In this document: positions 34,052-42,720 of the stretch, one piece after another
Layout: every line of letters begins with the position of its first letter
Position numbering within the stretch: the first letter of the stretch is position 1
Assembly (NCBI GenBank): GCA_949949005.1
Contig: CATLHM010000018.1
Location: forward strand, 1 to 62,946
Direction: 5' to 3'
Source: an uncultured Lachnospiraceae bacterium
GTDB lineage: Bacteria > Bacillota > Clostridia > Lachnospirales > Lachnospiraceae
DNA length: 62,946 nt
Program-made: the position numbers and the translations under genes
Notes under the pieces: model-generated
Told to the model about the DNA's origin: nothing
Databases searched by the model: none
Seen by the model: only the letters and a program-made list of their open reading frames with translations

Positions 34052-35029
34052 ATGGACAAAAGAACAAGAGTACTGGCAGCAATGAACGGAGAAAAGGTAG
34101 ATCATGTCCCTGTGGGGTTCTGGTTTCACTTCGAAGGGGAAGAAGCAAGGGGAGACGCCTGCGTACAGGCGCATTTAAAGTATTACAGGGAGACGGATTT
34201 GGATTTTTTGAAAATAATGTGTGACGGGTATTTCCCTTTTCCCCTCCCGCAGATTCAGTGTGCGGCGGACTGGAAAAAGGTAGAGCCCCTTGCAAAAGAC
34301 CATCCCTTTATCAGAGAGCAGGTTGAGCGGGCGAGGGCAATCGTGAAGGAAATCGGAAAAGAGCGCTGTGTATTTTACAATGTGTTTGCCCCTTTCTCTT
34401 CCCTGCGTTTCGGCGCGGAAGCTATCGGGCTGGATGACGGGGCGGTGATGGCCCATGTGAGAGAAGATAGCGCCGCAGTGATGCATGCGCTGGATGCGAT
34501 CGCGTGGTCAAATGCACAGCTTGCGGAGCTTTTGATTACGGAGGCGGGCTGTGACGGCGTGTACTATTGCGTACAGGGCGGGGAATACGACCGGTTTAAA
34601 GCTGAGGAATATCAGGCGGTGGTTGCCCCCAGCGACCGCTATGTTTTAGAGCATGCCAACCGCTTTTCCAAGAATAATATCATTCATATGTGCGGATGGG
34701 CGGGAAGCAGGAACCAACTGGAACTGTGGAAAAACTACCCGGCAAAGGTAATCAACTGGGCGGTTTATGTGGAGAAGATGGGATTAGAGGAAGGAAGGGC
34801 CTATTTCGGGAACAGAACCTGTCTTGGCGGCTTCGAGACCCATTGGGACGGAAAGGTTCAGGAAGGGATTATTTATAATGGCACAAAGCAGGAACTGCAG
34901 GATTATACCAGGGAGCTGATTCTTGACTATGGAAAAAGAGGACTTATGCTGGGCGGGGACTGCACGATCGACGCCAGGATAGACTGGGAAAGGATCCGTT
35001 GGATTGTGGAGGCTGCCAGGAGCATCTAA
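34052..35029 (+). CDS. uroporphyrinogen decarboxylase (UroD/MtaA)-family protein (325 aa)
   Basis: The TIM-barrel family includes UroD and cobalamin-dependent methyltransferases of the MtaA/CmuA type. The N-terminus MDKRTRVLAAMNGEKVDHVP, then VGFWFHF, and the later barrel strands CDGVYYCVQGG, NIIHMCGWAG and GLMLGGDCTI are typical. It is not next to haem genes but sits ahead of a GntR regulator and a glycosidase, so a catabolic methyl-transfer or unrelated role is more likely than haem synthesis. His and Cys in HMCG and GDC may bind zinc, as in MtaA-type enzymes (inference). Confidence 0.8.
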   Translation: MDKRTRVLAAMNGEKVDHVPVGFWFHFEGEEARGDACVQAHLKYYRETDLDFLKIMCDGYFPFPLPQIQCAADWKKVEPLAKDHPFIREQVERARAIVKEIGKERCVFYNVFAPFSSLRFGAEAIGLDDGAVMAHVREDSAAVMHALDAIAWSNAQLAELLITEAGCDGVYYCVQGGEYDRFKAEEYQAVVAPSDRYVLEHANRFSKNNIIHMCGWAGSRNQLELWKNYPAKVINWAVYVEKMGLEEGRAYFGNRTCLGGFETHWDGKVQEGIIYNGTKQELQDYTRELILDYGKRGLMLGGDCTIDARIDWERIRWIVEAARSI

Positions 35030-35084
35030 ACGGCCGAAATCCGGGGAGTGCCCGTAGGAAAGAGGCTGGAGGAAGGGAGCATAT

Positions 35085-35726
35085 ATGGAACTGACAAAAC
35101 CCAAAAAGGAAACACTGACTGATAAAGTACATGACGCAATATTGGAGATGATCATAAAGAACGTATCACAGGACGAGATTGTCTTTAATGAAAGCCAGTT
35201 GATGGAAGTATTCGGCGTCAGCAAGGCGCCTGTGAGGGAGGCGCTGATCAGGCTTTGCAGCGAGGGGGTTTTAAAGACCATTCCGCGCTACGGGTATGTG
35301 GTAGTAAGGCTCACGGAGAAGGATGAAAAGGACGTGATCCAAATGAGAATACTTCTGGAAACAGAGGCTTTAAAAACCAATTTTGATTACATTGTACCAT
35401 ACCGTCTAAATGAAATTAAGGAACAGATTGAACGTTCCCACGCTGGCGATACGATGGATGTCTGGGAACTCTGGAAATTAAACGAAGAGTTTCATCTGAT
35501 GTTGGCTTCTTATGGGAATAACCAGATATTGACCCGATTCCTGCTGGAAAGTCTGCAGATTCATAAGCGGATTTATGCAAAGCGGTGGTGGAAAGATCAG
35601 AATACTATGGAAATAAATTCCGATTCGGCTCCCCATTTGGAAATATATCGGGCATTGAAGGATGGCGATTTGGAGGCTGGTATGCGTGCCTTAAAGCGGG
35701 ATATTGCTTCCCACAGCATCGTTTAG
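35085..35726 (+). CDS. GntR-family regulator with FCD domain
   Basis: The 213-residue protein has an N-terminal winged helix (NESQLMEVFGVSKAPVREAL, then IRLCSEGVLKTIPRYGYVVV) and a C-terminal helical FCD effector domain (RILLETEALK, EEFHLMLASYGNN, HLEIYRALKDGDLEAGMRAL). FCD members bind small acids or sugars through a metal. It lies between the UroD-family gene and a glycosidase gene on the same strand and is the likely regulator of both. Confidence 0.9.
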   Translation: MELTKPKKETLTDKVHDAILEMIIKNVSQDEIVFNESQLMEVFGVSKAPVREALIRLCSEGVLKTIPRYGYVVVRLTEKDEKDVIQMRILLETEALKTNFDYIVPYRLNEIKEQIERSHAGDTMDVWELWKLNEEFHLMLASYGNNQILTRFLLESLQIHKRIYAKRWWKDQNTMEINSDSAPHLEIYRALKDGDLEAGMRALKRDIASHSIV

Positions 35727-35803
35727 GAGCTGTCAAAATAACTATTGAACAGCTCCTTGGGCTCGGATGGCGCGAAACAGGAAAAAAGGGAGGAGAATTT
35801 ACC

Positions 35804-37813
35804 ATGAAGATTGACTGGACAAAAGGAGAACTTCGGGACGCCGCCATGCTAAAGGCCGGTGAGGATGAATGTGTGATCCGGCTCGGATGCGCCGGAGGCG
35901 GGATCAGCATCCCCCAGCTTACGGAAACAAGGGACAGGTACCTGGTAGGGGATATGGAGATCCTGGAGGAGCATTCGGCGGCCATGATGCTGCGGTGCTT
36001 TGAGAAAGGGGCGGACAAGGAGAAGCTGTGCCTGCGCTTTGGGCTTTTGCCGGGGTTTCCCACACGTGTGTGCCTGGATTTGAAATTATTGGACAACAGT
36101 ACAATTTACACCAACAGGACGCCGGGGCTGTTAAAGCTGGTGTGCCATGGACAGCGCATGGAACGGGGGGAAGTCGCGCGCTTTGAGCTGGGGATTGAAA
36201 AGGTGTTCCATGAGGTAGAGGTGCGCCTTTCCCATTTTTATACCACGGATACCATGCCGGGGGAATTTCCCGTACCGGACAAAAAGGTGGTGGATGAGTT
36301 CGGCCAGTGGAAGGAGAAGGAATGGCCGGGAAAGATTCATTCCCTGAGAGAACTGGCGGAGAGTATGAAAGCTCAGGAAGGGCCGGCCAGTTACCCTTTC
36401 CCCTCATGGAACCGCTGGGGCGGAGACGGGCAAAGGAAGCTGAAAGAGGGAACCGGCTTTTTCTCCACCTTAAAGACGGCGGACGGGCGGTGGCATCTGC
36501 TTGACCCGGAGGGCTGCGATTACTTTTCCATGGGCCCCTGCGGCACCCGCGCCGGGGACGGCTGCCGGATTGACGGCTTTGAAGGGGTATGCGACGAGCT
36601 GCCGGATGAAAGGGATCCGGCCTGGCAGGAGTTTTACACGGAGGGCATTCGGCGCAGGACAGCCTATATGGAGCCGGAGCACTTTAAGATTCTGAACTTT
36701 GCGGGTGTAAATTTGAAACGGGTTTATGGGGATGGCTGGAAGGAAAAGTGGGAGGAGATTGCTATGCGCTGCCTGAAAGGAAGCGGAATCAACTCCCAGG
36801 GCAACTTTCCGGGCCTGCATGTGAACGATGGGCGTGAGAGCCTGCCCTATGTGCGGGAGCTTTCCGGCTTCCCCATGACAAAGACGCTGATTTTCCGGGA
36901 TTTTCCAGACGTATTGTCAAAGGAATACAGGGAGAATGCAAAGATTTATGCCGAAGGGCTGAGGCAGTGGCGGGACGACCCGTGGCTGATCGGGTATTTC
37001 CTGCGCAATGAGCCGGAGTTTAATTTCGTGGAAAATCTGGTGATTGCAGAGGAGGTGCTCTACAATCCCGCCCCTACCTGCTGCAGAGAAGGGCTGATAG
37101 AGTTCCTGAAAAAGCGCTACAAAGCGGTAGAGGCATTGAATGAGGCATGGGAAGCCGATTTCGGAGATTTCAGGGAGCTGGAAAAGCCCATTGAGGGATG
37201 CCTTAAGCGTTTCCCCAAATCGGAAAAGGATCTGCGTGAGTACTCGGTCTTTTTAATCCGGGAGTACAGCCGGGTGCCGGCCATGGCCTGCCGGGAGGTG
37301 GATCCTAACCACCTGAATCTGGGACTTCGCTGGTCGAAGGCAAATAACCGGGACATGATGGCGGGATGGGAGTATTTTGATGTGTTTTCCATCAACTGCT
37401 ATGACTTTGACCCCACCAAGGATATGGATTTTGTGAAAAATGCCGGGGTGGATCTTCCTATTTTAATGGGCGAGTTCCACAGCGGTGCGTTAGACCGGGG
37501 GCTTACGGCCACAGGCTTAAAGGGCGTGCCTGACCAAAAGCAGCGGGCGGTGATGTACCGCTATTATGTGGAAAAGGCGGCCAGCCATCCTTATGGGGTG
37601 GGAGCCCATTGGTTTCAGTATAACGACCAGTTCTGCCTGGGGCGTTTCGACGGGGAAAATTACCAGATCGGCATGGTGGACATCTGCATGCAGCCAAACC
37701 CGGAGCTGATGGAGGCGGCGAGGGAAACTGCCGCCGTGCTTTATGAAGTGAAAAACGGGGAGCGGGAAGCCTTTGGACAGGCGCCCTTGTCGATTCCCAT
37801 GATTGGGTATTAG
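35804..37813 (+). CDS. clan GH-A glycoside hydrolase, GH50 beta-agarase-like (669 aa)
   Basis: Residues about 220-640 read as a (beta/alpha)8 glycosidase. The acid/base Glu is in YFLRNEPEF and the nucleophile Glu in LMGEFHSGALDRG. VGAHWFQYNDQ and GRFDGENYQIGMVD near the end match agarase-type enzymes. The N-terminal part is a beta-rich domain. No signal peptide is seen, so it should act on imported oligosaccharides inside the cell. GGGAGGAG SD before ATG 35804; a longer in-frame ORF opens inside the regulator gene and is rejected. The substrate is uncertain; GH42-type or related activities remain possible. Confidence 0.75.
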   Translation: MKIDWTKGELRDAAMLKAGEDECVIRLGCAGGGISIPQLTETRDRYLVGDMEILEEHSAAMMLRCFEKGADKEKLCLRFGLLPGFPTRVCLDLKLLDNSTIYTNRTPGLLKLVCHGQRMERGEVARFELGIEKVFHEVEVRLSHFYTTDTMPGEFPVPDKKVVDEFGQWKEKEWPGKIHSLRELAESMKAQEGPASYPFPSWNRWGGDGQRKLKEGTGFFSTLKTADGRWHLLDPEGCDYFSMGPCGTRAGDGCRIDGFEGVCDELPDERDPAWQEFYTEGIRRRTAYMEPEHFKILNFAGVNLKRVYGDGWKEKWEEIAMRCLKGSGINSQGNFPGLHVNDGRESLPYVRELSGFPMTKTLIFRDFPDVLSKEYRENAKIYAEGLRQWRDDPWLIGYFLRNEPEFNFVENLVIAEEVLYNPAPTCCREGLIEFLKKRYKAVEALNEAWEADFGDFRELEKPIEGCLKRFPKSEKDLREYSVFLIREYSRVPAMACREVDPNHLNLGLRWSKANNRDMMAGWEYFDVFSINCYDFDPTKDMDFVKNAGVDLPILMGEFHSGALDRGLTATGLKGVPDQKQRAVMYRYYVEKAASHPYGVGAHWFQYNDQFCLGRFDGENYQIGMVDICMQPNPELMEAARETAAVLYEVKNGEREAFGQAPLSIPMIGY

Positions 37814-37832
37814 GAAAAGCAGGGGAGAGCCC

Positions 37833-38582
37833 ATGGAAGACTACATATTAATCGCAGAAGATGACAATGACATTAACCAGATGATCTCGGAGCTTCTGTC
37901 CCTGAACGGTTACCGCTATGTGCAGGCTTTCTCAGGTACAGAGGCCTTATTGCATGTAAAGAGTCACCCGCCAGTGGCAGTGATACTGGATTTGATGCTG
38001 CCGGGCATGGCAGGCGAGGAGGTTCTTTCCAGGATCAAGGAGGAGAGTCCGGAAACGGCGGTGATCGTGACCTCCGCCAAGGAAAGTTTGGACATTCGGA
38101 TTACCCTTTTAAAGGCCGGAGCCGACGATTATCTGGTGAAGCCCTTTGACACCGAAGAGTTGATTGCCCGCCTGGGGGCAGTGCTTAGGCGCAGCCGCAG
38201 GCAGGAGCAGGCAAAGGCTTTGTCCGGAACATCCCCTGGAAACTATATTCGGGCAGAGGCAGAGACCTCAAAGGAAAAGGGTGAAAAACGGCTTCAATAT
38301 AAAGATATTACCATGTATCCTGAGAATTTTTCCGCGTTTGTTGGGGAGCAGGAGCTTTTCCTTACCAGGCGGGAGTATCTGATTCTGAAGCTCCTAATGG
38401 AGAACCCGGGGAAGGTCTTTACGAAAAATAATCTCTATGAATCGGTGTGGAACGAGGAATTTCTAGGGGAGGACAATGCGGTGAATGTGCATATCAGCAA
38501 CATCCGCCAGAAGCTTGCAAAGCTCCGTCCCCAGGAGACCTATATCCAGACGGTGTGGGGGATTGGATTTAAAATGAAATAA
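37833..38582 (+). CDS. OmpR-type response regulator
   Basis: Receiver domain with the phospho-Asp in VAVILDLMLPGM (about residue 53) and Lys in YLVKPFD. A 30-residue charged linker follows, then a winged-helix output domain (LTRREYLILKLLMENPGKVF, NIRQKL, WGIGFKM). ATG 37833 (GGGGAGAG SD) gives 249 residues; an upstream in-frame ATG overlaps the glycosidase gene. With the downstream ABC genes and kinase it makes a transporter-sensing module such as those for peptide antibiotics. Confidence 0.92.
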   Translation: MEDYILIAEDDNDINQMISELLSLNGYRYVQAFSGTEALLHVKSHPPVAVILDLMLPGMAGEEVLSRIKEESPETAVIVTSAKESLDIRITLLKAGADDYLVKPFDTEELIARLGAVLRRSRRQEQAKALSGTSPGNYIRAEAETSKEKGEKRLQYKDITMYPENFSAFVGEQELFLTRREYLILKLLMENPGKVFTKNNLYESVWNEEFLGEDNAVNVHISNIRQKLAKLRPQETYIQTVWGIGFKMK

Positions 38583-38591
38583 AATAATCCG

Positions 38592-38630
38592 TAAACTTTA
38601 TACTTTCTTTAAACTTTTCCTAAAGTTTCT
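38592..38630. promoter_or_regulatory. possible operator with TAAACTTT repeats
   Basis: TAAACTTT occurs at 38592 and 38610, with an inverted CTAAAGTTT at 38620. Spaced repeats in the gap between the regulator gene and the ABC operon suit binding by the adjacent OmpR-type regulator. Inference from repeat spacing only. Confidence 0.35.
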
Positions 38631-38655
38631 AAAAGCCAGCCCACTATACTGTATC

Positions 38656-38686
38656 TATAGTGAACGACAAAAAATTGTGGTTCACT
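38656..38686. repeat. palindromic repeat, copy upstream of the ABC operon
   Basis: TATAGTGAACGACAAA is followed, after a short centre, by the reverse arm TTGTGGTTCACTTA. It is the same short palindrome as at 16982, 46337 and 54188. It lies about 140 bp before the ABC ATPase gene. Confidence 0.7.
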
Positions 38687-38825
38687 TAGGGAAGAGGTTA
38701 ATATTTACTCTTTTCCCTTTTCCCACAAAAAGTAAGGAGGTTAGGTTGAAAATAAGCCTGATGGCTTTTTTCAACCAGCAATTTGTGCCGCAAGCGGCCC
38801 AAAGTTTGCAGGTTACGGAAAGGGC

Positions 38826-39734
38826 ATGGTTATTAAGATGGAATACGTATTACAGACAGAGGGGCTAACCAAAAGATACGGGCAGGTCAACGTAGTGGAC
38901 GAAGTGAGTATGCATGTGGAAAAGGGAAGCATCTACGGCTTTATCGGCAAAAACGGAGCGGGGAAGACTACCTTTATGCGCATGGCAGCAGGGCTGGCAG
39001 AGCCCACCGCAGGCGCTATGCTGCTTTTTGGCTGCAAAGAGCTGGAAAAGGCCAGGAGACGCATTGGGACACTGATCGAGGAGCCGGGAGCCTACCCAGG
39101 AATGACGGCACGGGAAAATTTGGAGGTCTTAAGAAGAAGCTTCGGCATCACGGAGAAAAAGCGGGTGGAGGAAATGCTGGCCCTTACCGGCCTTTCCGAT
39201 ACGGGGAAAAAGAAGGTAAAGAATTTTTCTATGGGAATGAAGCAGCGGCTGGGAATCGCCATTTCCCTGATGAGAAATCCTGATTTTTTGATTCTGGATG
39301 AGCCCATGAACGGGCTGGATCCGGCAGGAATCCGTGAGGTTCGGGAACTTTTGCTAAAGCTGAACCGGGAAAAACAGATCACAATTTTAGTCTCCAGCCA
39401 TATACTGGACGAGCTTTCCAGGATAGCCACCCATTATGGAATTATCCGGGAGGGGCGGTTGATTCAGGAGTTTGGAGCCTCGGATTTGGAAAAGCGCTGC
39501 CGCAGATGCCTAAAGCTGGTGGTAGAGAAGCCCGAGGCGGCAGCAGCGGCTTTGGAAGAGCTTTCCATTCAAAATTATGACGTGCCGCAGCCGGGAATGC
39601 TGCGGGTGTTTGAGGGATTGGAGGACACTGCCAGAATCAACAGAGCGCTGGTCGAAAAGGGCATTGCCCTGAAGGAAAGCTATCTGGCAGGCCAGGATCT
39701 GGAAGGCTATTTTATGGAACTTGTGGGGAAATAG
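38826..39734 (+). CDS. ABC transporter ATP-binding protein
   Basis: A single ABC ATPase of 302 residues: Walker A GKNGAGKTT, Q-loop region IEEPGAYPGM, signature NFSMGMKQRLGIA, Walker B FLILDEPMNGLDP and the H-loop in ILVSSHIL. The C-terminal 80 residues are the extension seen in bacitracin/lantibiotic self-protection (BcrA-type) ATPases. GGAAAGG precedes the ATG at 38826; an ATG at 38838 is the alternative. It pairs with the permease coded 27 nt downstream. Confidence 0.92.
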   Translation: MVIKMEYVLQTEGLTKRYGQVNVVDEVSMHVEKGSIYGFIGKNGAGKTTFMRMAAGLAEPTAGAMLLFGCKELEKARRRIGTLIEEPGAYPGMTARENLEVLRRSFGITEKKRVEEMLALTGLSDTGKKKVKNFSMGMKQRLGIAISLMRNPDFLILDEPMNGLDPAGIREVRELLLKLNREKQITILVSSHILDELSRIATHYGIIREGRLIQEFGASDLEKRCRRCLKLVVEKPEAAAAALEELSIQNYDVPQPGMLRVFEGLEDTARINRALVEKGIALKESYLAGQDLEGYFMELVGK

Positions 39735-39761
39735 GAATCAGGAAAAGGAGTTTATGGTAAG

Positions 39762-40532
39762 ATGATGGGTTTACTCAGTGCGGAAGGATATAAGTTGATC
39801 AAAAGTAAAAGCTTCTATATCAGTATTGCGGTAGTGGTGGGGGTGGTGCTTTTGATGTTTGGAACGCTTAGCATGGCAGATCGTATGGAAGTGGGAGAGC
39901 CATCCCTCTGGGAAGAGATCAGCGTCATGGAGATTGTGGGACAAATCTTTTCCGGGGACTTTTTTCCCTGTGTTCTGGCGGTATTTGTCAGTATCTTTGT
40001 GATCGGGGAATATGGAAGTGGAATGATGAAAAATGTAGCCGGAAAGGGGCAGAGGCGGTGGAAGATTTTTCTCTCCAAGCTGATTATCACGGAACTGGCG
40101 GTGATACCTGTGGTGTTGGTGGGCATGGCAGCCTGTCTTTTGTGGAGCTTTTTCGTGAAAGGCGGCGCTGCCTTTACGGGAGAGTTTTGGTATAATCTCA
40201 CGATCTATTTAGGGATTCAGATGGTGCTTGAGATGGCCCTCGCCGCGGTTTTCGTGTTGTCCGGTGATCTGTGCAGGAATTATGCGTCAGGTATTTCTCT
40301 GGGGATTGGAATTGCCGCCTTTCCCGTGTTGATTGGGGAGGGACTGAATCTGCTGTTTAAAAACAGTGGCTTTACCCCTTCCGAGTACTGGCTGGTGAGC
40401 AGAAGTGTCAACTGCCCTTATGAAGGCTTTACCGGTGGCTACATTGCGGAGTCCTATCTGGTGGCGTTTTTCTGGCTGGTTCTCGCCGCAGGGCTGGGAA
40501 TCTGGCATTTTTCCAGAGCGGATATCAAGTGA
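39762..40532 (+). CDS. ABC transporter permease (BcrB-like, 256 aa)
   Basis: Six hydrophobic segments are visible (near residues 17-35, 60-80, 105-128, 145-170, 178-200, 228-247), with an FVSIFVIGEYGSGMMKNVAG cytoplasmic helix typical of ABC-2/BcrB permeases. The partner ATPase lies directly upstream and a histidine kinase directly downstream, so this permease may both export a compound and inform the kinase. The substrate is unknown. Confidence 0.85.
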   Translation: MMGLLSAEGYKLIKSKSFYISIAVVVGVVLLMFGTLSMADRMEVGEPSLWEEISVMEIVGQIFSGDFFPCVLAVFVSIFVIGEYGSGMMKNVAGKGQRRWKIFLSKLIITELAVIPVVLVGMAACLLWSFFVKGGAAFTGEFWYNLTIYLGIQMVLEMALAAVFVLSGDLCRNYASGISLGIGIAAFPVLIGEGLNLLFKNSGFTPSEYWLVSRSVNCPYEGFTGGYIAESYLVAFFWLVLAAGLGIWHFSRADIK

Positions 40533-40554
40533 AGAAATGGAATAAAGTAAAGGC

Positions 40555-41496
40555 ATGGTTACGGTTATGGGGGTATTGTTTGGAGGAGCTATTGTATTGC
40601 TGCTTATTGGGGCGGGGATTTTGTCCGCCCGTCTGTGCTGTTACCGACGGCAGTTAAGCCATATGCTCTCGGAATTGCAGGTTTTGGAAGAGAATGAAGA
40701 GACAAATCTTCTCCTGACCTCGGCGGTGAAAATCGGAAAAACCCAGGAGGTTATTTCTTCCATGAACCGTATCCTGGAGCAGAGCAGGCGAAATAGGGAG
40801 CGGATCGTCAGGGAAAACAGGAACTATCGGGAGGGCATCACAAGCATTTCCCACGATATCCGAACCCCCCTGACCTCGGCGCGGGGATATATGCAGATGC
40901 TGCGCAAGGAAAATGTGACCGAAGAAAAGAGGCTCTCCTATGCCCGGATTGTGGAACGGAGGCTGGATGATCTGGCTGGGCTGCTGGATCAGCTCTTTTT
41001 GTATGCCCGCATTGAGGCCGGGGAGGAGAGTTTTTTGATGGAGGATGTGAATGTGGGCAATCTGTTTGCGGACACCATCTCCCTGTTTTACGAGGATTTT
41101 GGGGAAAGAAACTATGAACCGGAAATCTTCATGGAGCAGAGCCCCTGCCACATCCGGGCGGATAAGCAGGCCGTAAGGAGAATCATGGAAAATCTGATCA
41201 AGAATTCCCTTGTCCACGGAACCGGGGGCTGGCAAATGTCGCTGAAAAAGCAGGAGGGTTCAGGGCAGGAGAAAGTGTTGATCCGCATTTCGAATACCAC
41301 CAAAAGTATCGAGAGGGCGGATATTGAGCGGATCTTTGACCGCTTTTACACCAGCGATACCTCCCGCAGCAGCAAGAGAACCGGCCTGGGACTGTCCATC
41401 GTAAAAGAGCTCACCCAGCGCATGGGCGGGGAGGTAAGGGCAGAGCTGAACGGGGAAGTCTTTTTTGTGGAAGTGGAATTTCCAAACATGCTCTAA
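40555..41496 (+). CDS. sensor histidine kinase (313 aa)
   Basis: One N-terminal TM helix (residues about 5-27) and almost no extracellular part, so it senses within or beside the membrane, probably via the ABC permease. Phospho-His in SISHDIRTPLTSARGY, N-box MENLIKNSLVHG, and G-box GLGLSIVKELT are intact. It completes the module regulator, ATPase, permease, kinase, all on the plus strand; its cognate regulator is likely the one at 37833. Confidence 0.92.
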   Translation: MVTVMGVLFGGAIVLLLIGAGILSARLCCYRRQLSHMLSELQVLEENEETNLLLTSAVKIGKTQEVISSMNRILEQSRRNRERIVRENRNYREGITSISHDIRTPLTSARGYMQMLRKENVTEEKRLSYARIVERRLDDLAGLLDQLFLYARIEAGEESFLMEDVNVGNLFADTISLFYEDFGERNYEPEIFMEQSPCHIRADKQAVRRIMENLIKNSLVHGTGGWQMSLKKQEGSGQEKVLIRISNTTKSIERADIERIFDRFYTSDTSRSSKRTGLGLSIVKELTQRMGGEVRAELNGEVFFVEVEFPNML

Positions 41497-41501
41497 CTCC
41501 C

Positions 41502-41525
41502 GTCTGCCCGCCTTGGCGGGCAGAC
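41502..41525. terminator. bidirectional hairpin between converging kinases
   Basis: GTCTGCCCGCC (41502-41512) is perfectly complementary to GGCGGGCAGAC (41515-41525). It lies just between two converging operons, with no U-tract on either side. Confidence 0.55.
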
Positions 41526-41562
41526 CAATCAGGATGGTGAAATCTTTGATTTCCCTTTAGGA

Positions 41563-42720
41563 CTAATAAGAAGGCAGGGACACGCTGAAGGTGGTCATCT
41601 CGTTTTCGCTGGAAGCGCTGATGGAGCCGCCGTGGAGAGTCACGATCTCTTTGGCAATAGCAAGACCTAAGCCTGCGCCGCCGGTGTTGGTGCTTCTCGC
41701 CTCATCCAGGCGGAAAAACTTTTCAAAAATGGCATTGAGCTTTTCGGCGGGAATGGTCTTGCCCTGATTGATAAAGCAGATAAAAATATCCTGCTCCCGC
41801 TTCCCGGCGTAGACCTTGATGGGAGTGTTGGGATAGCTGTAGGAGATGGCGTTTTTCAGGATATTGTTAAACACTCTGGCAAGCTTCATGGAATCTCCGT
41901 AGACGGTCAGGTCATCCTCTGCCTGGAGCTCAACCGTGTTACCGTGGGCGGAGAGCAGGGGATAAAATTCGTCGGTGAGCTGCATCAGAAGGAAGGAAAG
42001 ATCTATGGTTTCCTTTTCCAGTACGATCTGTTGCAGATTATACTTGGTGATCTCAAAAAATTCGTTGATCAGCTTTTCCAGGCGCAGAGACTTTTCCAGG
42101 GTCACATGGATATATTTTTTTCGCTGCTCCGCAGGCATGTCGGAGGCTTCCTCCAACAGGTCAAGATAGCCGATGACAGAGGTGAGGGGGGTTTTCAGGT
42201 CGTGGGCAAGATAGGTAATCAGATCGTTTTTGCGGTCGGTTTCCGTCCGCATGGCCTGCTCATGGCGCTGCATGGTGGATTTGATCTGCACCACCTGGGT
42301 GGCAACCTCCGCGTAGGCGGTAGGAAACACTTCGTCCGGCTCCACATCATGGTGCATATAGGTGTGGAGCATACGGCCAGTGGCTGAGATGGACTTGCGC
42401 ACTCTGGATTTGGCGTGAAAATGGGCCACCAGATAGACAGAGAATACATAGATCGTCAGTACCGCAAAAAACAGCACAAGAAACAGGCCTTTTAACTTTG
42501 GCCAGTCGGGACGGTAGGCATAGCCCAAATGTCTGGTGGAGGGGTCATATTGAGGCTCGGAGTAAAAGAAGTTGCGGGCAAGCCATTCCAATACGGAGCC
42601 ATTAAAGACCACATCCGCCAGATAGTAAACGCCGATCCCGATTCCAAGGGCCAGACAAAGGAAGACGATCAGGAAAATGATGAATTTAACCTTGTCTTTA
42701 AGCTTCAATTTTGTATCCAC
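41563..42720 (-). CDS. VanS-like sensor histidine kinase (385 aa)
   Basis: Two TM helices (near residues 12-36 and 74-98 from the GTG) enclose a short external loop. A HAMP-like linker leads to the kinase: YLAHDLKTPLTSVIGYLDLL, NILKNAISYSYP, GGAGLGLAIAKEI. This is the VanS subgroup. The GTG at 42720 overlaps the end of the regulator gene by 23 nt, the normal coupling for this pair; an in-frame ATG at 42765 is further inside it. No vanH/A/X-type genes are adjacent, so a link to glycopeptide resistance is not supported. Confidence 0.9.
   Translation of the reverse strand: MDTKLKLKDKVKFIIFLIVFLCLALGIGIGVYYLADVVFNGSVLEWLARNFFYSEPQYDPSTRHLGYAYRPDWPKLKGLFLVLFFAVLTIYVFSVYLVAHFHAKSRVRKSISATGRMLHTYMHHDVEPDEVFPTAYAEVATQVVQIKSTMQRHEQAMRTETDRKNDLITYLAHDLKTPLTSVIGYLDLLEEASDMPAEQRKKYIHVTLEKSLRLEKLINEFFEITKYNLQQIVLEKETIDLSFLLMQLTDEFYPLLSAHGNTVELQAEDDLTVYGDSMKLARVFNNILKNAISYSYPNTPIKVYAGKREQDIFICFINQGKTIPAEKLNAIFEKFFRLDEARSTNTGGAGLGLAIAKEIVTLHGGSISASSENEMTTFSVSLPSY

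Noticed and set aside
34052..35029. HemE (haem biosynthesis)
   Set aside because: The family fits, but there are no haem genes beside it and the context is a GntR regulator and a glycosidase.
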